Source: Shinella sp. UYSO24
GTDB taxonomy: Bacteria > Pseudomonadota > Alphaproteobacteria > Rhizobiales > Rhizobiaceae
Length of the DNA: 64,000 bases
Reading direction: 5' to 3'
Assembly: GCA_902167985.1 (NCBI GenBank)
Contig: CABHNZ010000002.1
Span: 186,001-250,000 of the forward strand
A program made the translations under genes and the position numbers. This document shows, piece after piece, positions 58,755-64,000 of the stretch. The first letter of the stretch is position 1; each line of letters begins with the position of its first letter. The notes beneath the pieces were generated by a model. The model made no database searches and had not been told where the DNA came from. It saw nothing but the letters and a program-made list of their open reading frames with translations.

Positions 58755-59777
58755 TTAGCCGCGTGCCTGCTTGACGAGGCTTGCAATGACATCACGAACC
58801 GACATGCCTTCGGCGCGGGCTGCGAATGTGAGCGCCATGCGGTGCTGGAGAACCGGCTCGGCCAGCGCATAGACATCATCGAGCGACGGCGCGAGGCGGC
58901 CTTCATAGAGCGCGCGGGCACGGGCGGTCAGCATCAGCGACTGGCCAGCGCGCGGGCCCGGACCCCAGGCGACATGCTTGTCGGTCGTGGCATTGCCATG
59001 GCCGGGGCGGGCGGAACGGACGAGCGCCAGAATGGCATCTACGACCTTGTCGCTTACCGGCATCTGGCGGATCAGGGTCTGGATTTCCTGAAGGCGGGCG
59101 CTGTCGATGACGCCGCGCGGCTTGACTTCGGCCAGACCCGTCGTGCCGAGCAGGATCTGCCGTTCGGCATCGAGTTCCGGGTAAAGAACGTCGACCTGCA
59201 GGAGGAAGCGGTCGAGCTGCGCTTCCGGCAGCGGATAGGTGCCTTCCTGTTCCAGCGGGTTCTGGGTGGCGAGAACGTGGAAGGGGGCGGGCAGATCATA
59301 GCGCTGGCCTGCAACCGTGATGTGATATTCCTGCATGGACTGCAGAAGCGCCGACTGGGTGCGCGGCGAGGCGCGGTTGATTTCGTCGGCCATCAGCAGC
59401 TGGGCGAAGACCGGACCCTTGACGAAGCGGAAGGAACGGCGACCATTCTCATCCGTGTCCATGACTTCCGAGCCGACGATATCGGACGGCATCAGGTCTG
59501 GCGTGAACTGGATGCGGTTGGAATCGAGCCCCAGAACGTGGCCGAGCGTGGTGACGAGCTTGGTCTTTGCAAGGCCGGGCACGCCGACGAGCAGCGCATG
59601 GCCACCGGAGAGAACGGCGAGAAGGGTGTTTTCCACCACCCGTTCCTGGCCGAAAATCACCTTGGCGACTTCATCGCGCACCTTGGCGATATCTTCGAGC
59701 GCGCTTTCGGCCGCGGCGACGATGGCCTTCTCATCCAGAACGGTATCGGTGGAGTTCATCAGGCCCATGTCGCTCAT
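58755..59777 (-). CDS. MoxR-family AAA+ ATPase
   Basis: 340 residues, intact. Walker A GVPGLAKTKLV, Walker B LLMADEINRASP, sensor 1 LATQNPLEQEGTYPLPEAQL and the C-terminal lid (ARALYEGRLAPSLDDVYALA) define the MoxR/RavA class. It is the promoter-proximal gene of the four-gene minus-strand operon 52817-59777. It is thought to act as a chaperone with the VWA-type membrane partners encoded downstream. The 219-base divergent gap to 59997 must hold both promoters. Confidence 0.95.
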   Translation of the reverse strand: MSDMGLMNSTDTVLDEKAIVAAAESALEDIAKVRDEVAKVIFGQERVVENTLLAVLSGGHALLVGVPGLAKTKLVTTLGHVLGLDSNRIQFTPDLMPSDIVGSEVMDTDENGRRSFRFVKGPVFAQLLMADEINRASPRTQSALLQSMQEYHITVAGQRYDLPAPFHVLATQNPLEQEGTYPLPEAQLDRFLLQVDVLYPELDAERQILLGTTGLAEVKPRGVIDSARLQEIQTLIRQMPVSDKVVDAILALVRSARPGHGNATTDKHVAWGPGPRAGQSLMLTARARALYEGRLAPSLDDVYALAEPVLQHRMALTFAARAEGMSVRDVIASLVKQARG

Positions 59778-59996
59778 CCTTCAATCGAAACCGGCCACGA
59801 GGCGGTATCTGGTTTCAGTCTCAACGCCCGCATATAGCGCATCGCGTGGAACATTGCAGTGCAGCACAGTCTATCATCCTCAAACTTATTCCCTGAGATG
59901 TGGCTGACAAGCACGTTCTGAATGACTATCTCGTGAGAGCGAATTGCGCTGTGGATTGCGTGTCAAACGAGCGTAAAAGCGAAGAAGGACTGAAAG

Positions 59997-60668
59997 ATGG
60001 CGGCCGATCCGACAAAACCTGAGCGCGAAACGACGGCGTCAGCGCCTGCCGATGCGTCAGGGCTTGCGGCGATGATCGCGCGTGCCTCCGAACAGACGGA
60101 CGGCGGCGCCGGCAATGATGCGGGAAAGGCCAGACGCGGCCTGCCGCCGGTCGATAAATGGAACCCGCCTTTCTGCGGCGATATCGACATGGAAATCCGC
60201 GCCGACGGGACATGGTTCTACATGGGAACGCCGATCGGGCGGGCGCCTCTCGTGCGGCTCTTCTCCACCGTGCTTCGGCGCGATGAGGATGGTAAAACCT
60301 ATCTGGTTACGCCGGTGGAAAAGGTCGGCATCCGGGTCATCGATGCGCCGTTCCTGGCTGTCGAGATGGATGTGGGCGAAGAGAGCGGCGAGCCGGTTCT
60401 GACCTTCCGCACCAATGTCGGGGATGTGGTGGCGGCCGGGCCCCAGCATCCGCTGCGGTTCCAGATTTCCGGCGACAATCATGAACTGAAGCCCTATCTG
60501 CTTGTTCGCGGTCGGCTGGAAGCGCTGTTATCGCGTGCCGTCATGTACCAGCTGGTCGAGCTTGGCGAGACGGTCGATCTCGACGGCGTGCCGATGTTTG
60601 CCGTCCGCTCCGGCGAGGTGGTGTTTCCGATCATGCCCGAGGCCGAACTGGAAAAGCTGAGCCGATGA
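59997..60668 (+). CDS. DUF1285 family protein
   Basis: 223 residues, intact, after a GAAGGAC ribosome site. Following a disordered N-terminus, the conserved region includes PPVDKWNPPFCGDIDMEIRA and DGTWFYMGTPIGRAPLVRLF then GKTYLVTPVEKVGIRVIDAP. The family has a known fold but no established function. It overlaps the CoA-pyrophosphatase-like gene as ATGA. Confidence 0.9.
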   Translation: MAADPTKPERETTASAPADASGLAAMIARASEQTDGGAGNDAGKARRGLPPVDKWNPPFCGDIDMEIRADGTWFYMGTPIGRAPLVRLFSTVLRRDEDGKTYLVTPVEKVGIRVIDAPFLAVEMDVGEESGEPVLTFRTNVGDVVAAGPQHPLRFQISGDNHELKPYLLVRGRLEALLSRAVMYQLVELGETVDLDGVPMFAVRSGEVVFPIMPEAELEKLSR

Positions 60669-61336
60669 CGTTTTCTACGACACCATCCACGAGTAGTTCG
60701 GCAATGACAGAACCTGTCTATTCGGCCGAGGCCTTTCGCCGCCGGGCGCTGAACCAGAAGGGCAATCCGATCGAGGATGCCTGGCGCGACCATGGCGACC
60801 ATGTGCTCAATCCCTCCTTCGTCGATTTTGCGCTGGCGCTGAAGCTGAAGGACGCCGCGGTGCTGGTGCCGGTGGTGGATGACGGCGCCGATGCCAAGGT
60901 GATCCTGACGCAGCGGACCTCAACGCTTCGCAAACATTCCGGCCAGATCGCCTTTCCGGGCGGCGCCATCGACCCCGAGGACGGTTCGGCGGAAAAGGCG
61001 GCGCTGCGCGAGGCGGAAGAGGAGATCGGCCTCGACCGCCGCTTTGTCGAGCCGATTGCGCGCCTGCCGCGCTATTACAGTTCCACCGGGTTTCGCATCA
61101 CGCCGGTTCTGGCCGTGGTCAGACGCGGGTTCCAGCTGACGCTTAACCCGACCGAGGTGGACGAGGCTTTCGAAGTGCCGCTGTCGTTTCTGATGAATGC
61201 GGAAAATCACCAGCGCGGCAGCCGTGTCTGGGAAGGTGCCGAGCGACATTTCTACGTCATGCCCTATGAGGAACGGAACATCTGGGGCATTACCGCGGGC
61301 ATTCTGCGGACAGTTTATGAAAGGCTTTATGCATGA
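60665..61336 (+). CDS. CoA-pyrophosphatase-type NUDIX hydrolase
   Basis: 223 residues (an internal ATG at 60704 is possible). The CoAse motif LRKHSGQIAFPGGAID overlaps the NUDIX box GGAIDPEDGSAEKAALREAE then EEIGL, matching GX5EX7REUXEEXGU. It hydrolyses CoA or its derivatives to 4'-phosphopantetheine and ADP in relatives. The stop overlaps the cca start (ATGA). Confidence 0.93.
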   Translation: MTFSTTPSTSSSAMTEPVYSAEAFRRRALNQKGNPIEDAWRDHGDHVLNPSFVDFALALKLKDAAVLVPVVDDGADAKVILTQRTSTLRKHSGQIAFPGGAIDPEDGSAEKAALREAEEEIGLDRRFVEPIARLPRYYSSTGFRITPVLAVVRRGFQLTLNPTEVDEAFEVPLSFLMNAENHQRGSRVWEGAERHFYVMPYEERNIWGITAGILRTVYERLYA

Positions 61337-62624
61337 CTTCGGCGGATATCCCGGCGATCGAGAGCAAATCGGTTGCGGATGAGAGCTGGTTTCGCGACGC
61401 GGCGCTGACCCGCGTGCTTGCGCTTCTCAATGCCGATCAAGGCGAGGGCCGGGTGGCGGGCGGTGCCGTGCGCAATGCGCTGATGGGGATTGCGGTTGCC
61501 GATGTGGATATCGCAACGACGCTCCTGCCGGACGAGGTGGTGAGCCGCGCGAAAGCCGCCGGGATCAAGGCGGTGCCAACGGGCATCGAGCATGGCACGG
61601 TGACGCTCGTCATCGACGGGCGGCCCTTCGAGGTGACGACGCTTCGCCGCGATGTCGAGACGGACGGGCGCCATGCGAAAGTGCTCTTCGGCACCGACTG
61701 GCAGGCGGATGCGGAGCGGCGGGATCTGACCATCAATGCGCTTTACGCCGATCAGGCGGGCCAGGTGATCGATCTCGTCGACGGGCTGAAGGATATCGAC
61801 AGCCGGACGGTGCGCTTTATCGGCGATGCTTCGCAGCGGATTGCCGAGGACTATCTGCGGGTGCTGCGGTTCTTCCGCTTCTTTGCCTATTACGGTTCCG
61901 GCCGGCCGGATGCGGATGGTCTTCGCGCCTCGGCCCGCGCCAAGGACAAGCTCTCGACGCTTTCTGCCGAGCGGATCTGGATGGAGATGCGCAAGCTTTT
62001 CGCCGCACCCGATCCGTCGCGCTCGCTTCTGTGGATGCGGACCTCGGGCGTTCTGGCCGCCATCCTGCCGGAGACGGAAAAGTGGGGTATCGACGCCATT
62101 CACGGGCTCATCGCAACGGAAGACGCGCTCGGCTGGGCTGCGGATCCTCTGCTCAGGCTGGCCGCGATCATTCCCGACAATGCCGAGCGGGTTGCGGCGA
62201 TGGCGAAGCGCCTGCGGCTTTCGAATGCCGAGGCCGGACGGCTTGACGAATGGGCGACCACGGCACGTCTGCCCGAAGAGGTGACGGATGTCGGTTTCGA
62301 CCGGCTGCTCTACCGCGGGGCGAAAGCCGGGATGGTGATGCGGCTGAAGCTTGCGCTTTCCTCGGCGCGCGCGGGACGGAAGGCGATCCGCTTGCCATGC
62401 GCAAGGCGGCGCGGCTTTCGGTGCTGTTGAAGCGCGCTGAAAACTATCAGCGCCCGGTTTTCCCGCTGCAGGGCGGCGATGTGATCGCCGCCGGCATTCC
62501 GGCCGGCAAACGCGTCGGCGAGATCCTGAAATCGCTCGAGGATTTCTGGGTGGAGCGGAATTTCGTGCCCGAACGCGAGGCCATGCTGGAGCGCCTGAAG
62601 GCTGCGGTTGCCGGCGAGGTTTGA
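61333..62624 (+). CDS. cca: CCA-adding tRNA nucleotidyltransferase, one frameshift
   Basis: The class II nucleotidyltransferase core is clear: GRVAGGAVRNALMGIAVADV with the DxD metal pair in VADVDIAT, the RRD motif in AERRDLTINALYAD and the downstream EDYLRVLRFFRFFAYYG. The frame breaks near 62372 and resumes GDPLAMRKAARLSVLLKRAE to the end. About 430 residues. The enzyme adds or repairs the 3' CCA of tRNA and is expected to be essential or near-essential, so the break is a strong sign of sequence error. Confidence 0.93.
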
Positions 62625-62675
62625 GTGGCTTGCATCGGGCCTTGATGCGACAGGCGCCGGTTTTATCATCCAACG

Positions 62676-62763
62676 CCGCCATCCTCGCCTCTGTGGCGAG
62701 GATCTCGCACGGTCACGATCGGCATCGGCAGATCCTCCGGTCAAGCCGGAGGATGACGTTGGT
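62676..62763. repeat. RIME-like palindromic repeat, copy 1
   Basis: Contains two hairpins: ATCCTCGCC ... GGCGAGGAT and ATCCTCCGG-TCAA-GCCGGAGGAT. The closing word GATGACGTTGG is shared with copy 2. The layout resembles rhizobial intergenic mosaic elements. Confidence 0.75.
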
Positions 62764-62823
62764 GGTTGGGGATGCCCGATCACGATCAAAAGCGTGTTCG
62801 AACCGCAGGCCATTGGCCCGCTG

Positions 62824-62914
62824 CCGTCATCCTCGCCCTTGTGGCGAGGATCTAACCACGGTCCCGATGGGCACGGATAGATCCTCCGGTAAGGCTGGCG
62901 GATGATGACGTTGG
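62824..62914. repeat. RIME-like palindromic repeat, copy 2
   Basis: Same order as copy 1: ATCCTCGCC ... GGCGAGGAT, then ATCCTCCGG with a degraded second arm and the shared end GATGACGTTGG. About 60 bases separate it from copy 1. Both lie in the 380-base gap between cca and the MFS gene. Confidence 0.75.
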
Positions 62915-62940
62915 AGGGGCTGAGTGTGTCGTTGAACCAC

Positions 62941-62968
62941 AAAGGGCCTGCCGGTTGGCAGGCCCTTT
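62941..62968. terminator. Strong hairpin terminator between convergent genes
   Basis: AAAGGGCCTGCC and GGCAGGCCCTTT pair perfectly over 12 bases around a GGTT loop. On the plus strand it is followed by GGTGTTTGC. On the minus strand it lies just after the MFS gene stop, so it may serve both genes. Confidence 0.8.
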
Positions 62969-63003
62969 GGTGTTTGCATTAGGGTGAGGTTCGATGTTTC
63001 GGC

Positions 63004-64000
63004 TCAGTGGCCGGTGACCAGCTTGCCCTGGCCTTCAGCCGTCTTGTTGCTTCCCTTTTGCTGCTTCTGACTCACTTTTTGGGGCAGCTTGTTCGGGTCC
63101 GCATCGGGGATCATCAGCATCATGGCGGCACTGGCGACATAGAGGCCGGTGAAGATCCACATCACGCCTTCGAGACCGAGCGAGCCGAGGAAGATCGCGA
63201 CGATGGCCGGGCCGACCCAGGTGGAGGCGCCGGCGCCGAGGCTCAGGACCGAGAGCGCGCCGGCCTTGTTGTGCGGGATCACCGTCGGCATCAGCGCCGA
63301 GAGCGGTACGAAGCCGGCGAGCGTCACGCCATAGGCAAAGCCGACCAGTGAAGCGACGAGGAAATTGCCGGGATAGAGCTGCGGCACATAATAAATGAGC
63401 AGGATCGTCGCGGCGGTGCCGAGCGCGCCCATCCAAATGATCGTCGCGCGATAGCCCACCTTGTTGCCGATAATGCCCGACAGAAGATTGCCGACGAGAT
63501 TGCCGCAGAAGATGATCGTCAGAAGCTGCAGCCAGGTCGACAGGCTGAAGCCGATCGTCTGCATGAAAAAGCCCGGCAGCACGATGAAGAAGGCATATTG
63601 CGACGAGGTGTTGATGGTGCGAACCACGCCGCCGATCGTCGAGAGCGGTTCTTCCCACATGATGGTGACGCTATCGAGCAGCGAGGCCAGCGGCTTTTCG
63701 CCCTTCGGTGCCAGACGTTCGCCGCCCTGGACGCCACGAAGGCCGATCAGGCCGAGGACTGCGCCGATGACGACCATTGCGAGGGCCAGCCAGAGCGTCG
63801 GCAGGGTGCCGATCAACGGGATGGAGATGCTGGCGACGAGCGAGCCGAGTGTCGGCAGGCCTGCCGCATAGGCGAACCAGAACCAGCCGACCGCCATGCC
63901 GAGCTTTTTCGACGGCGTGGCCGCCGCGATCCAGACGAGGAAGCTGTAGGCGAAAAGCGGGTAGCCGAAGCCGCGCAGGCCATAGGTCAGGAGCATCATC
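63004..64000 (-). CDS. MFS transporter, 5' end outside the window
   Basis: At least 331 residues with at least eight membrane spans are visible. The segment GLRGFGYPLFAYSFLVWIAA resembles the RbtT/DalT/CsbX polyol-permease group, while VGFAYGVTLAGFVPLSALMP and GAGASTWVGPAIVAIFL are later helices. The tail is basic and Gln-rich (KVSQKQQKGSNK). A ribitol or arabitol substrate is possible but not shown. Confidence 0.8.
   Translation of the reverse strand, partial: MMLLTYGLRGFGYPLFAYSFLVWIAAATPSKKLGMAVGWFWFAYAAGLPTLGSLVASISIPLIGTLPTLWLALAMVVIGAVLGLIGLRGVQGGERLAPKGEKPLASLLDSVTIMWEEPLSTIGGVVRTINTSSQYAFFIVLPGFFMQTIGFSLSTWLQLLTIIFCGNLVGNLLSGIIGNKVGYRATIIWMGALGTAATILLIYYVPQLYPGNFLVASLVGFAYGVTLAGFVPLSALMPTVIPHNKAGALSVLSLGAGASTWVGPAIVAIFLGSLGLEGVMWIFTGLYVASAAMMLMIPDADPNKLPQKVSQKQQKGSNKTAEGQGKLVTGH

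Noticed and set aside
56564..58921. 785-codon minus-strand open frame covering DUF58 and part of DUF4159
   Set aside because: It fuses the two genes through frameshifts and continues out of frame at both ends. The separate starts and stops at 58710, 57744 and 54905 fit the families.

Overview
The window looks like DNA from a Rhizobiaceae-type alphaproteobacterium (Rhizobium/Agrobacterium/Ensifer relatives). GC is high, operons are dense with ATGA/GTGA stop-start overlaps, solute-scavenging ABC transporters are abundant, a glutathione-dependent formaldehyde operon and a cellulose-synthase-like glucan operon are present, and two RIME-like intergenic palindromes occur near the right end. No rRNA, tRNA, CRISPR array or intact insertion sequence was found by reading.

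Layout. (1) 1-9671: a nitrogen-heterocycle or nucleoside type catabolic block (alpha/beta hydrolase, M20 amidohydrolase, bicupin, nucleoside hydrolase), then a transporter operon behind a near-perfect sigma-54 promoter (NMT1-type ABC transporter, class II aldolase, NtaA/DszA-type flavin monooxygenase). (2) 10219-13306, minus strand: frmR-adhC-gfa-fghA with a two-site operator. (3) 13576-20354: an HTH regulator, a GH51 arabinofuranosidase and its sugar ABC transporter. (4) 20600-30896: an amidase remnant, then an M24-fold protein lacking its metal ligands, a full ABC transporter, a leaderless NMT1-like protein, a hydantoin-racemase-like protein, an RpiR regulator, an SMP-30 lactonase and an HD protein. 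(5) 31360-36176: membrane-fusion protein, (alpha/alpha)6-type hydrolase and GT2 synthase for an exported beta-glucan, behind a TTAA-N7-TTAA CtrA-type site. (6) 36373-42939: Lrp/DMT exporter pair, then a LysR gene divergent from a membrane-bound FAD/cytochrome c dehydrogenase complex. (7) 43363-45875: FAD dehydrogenase, cupin and a truncated NadX. (8) From about 45.88 kb: core-like chromosomal genes (sigma/anti-sigma, phosphoesterase, NUDIX, glutathionyl-hydroquinone reductase, GNATs, RsmJ, RluA, a MoxR-DUF58-DUF4159 operon, DUF1285, CoA NUDIX, cca, MFS).

Two global points shape the reading. First, about 40 single-base frameshifts interrupt more than 20 otherwise well-conserved genes on both strands, including the CCA-adding enzyme. 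Sequence error is a better explanation than mass pseudogenisation, so frameshifted genes are given over their full span. Second, near 45.875 kb a 3'-truncated nadX abuts a 3'-truncated anti-sigma gene pointing the other way, which marks a rearrangement or an assembly join between an accessory and a core-like region.
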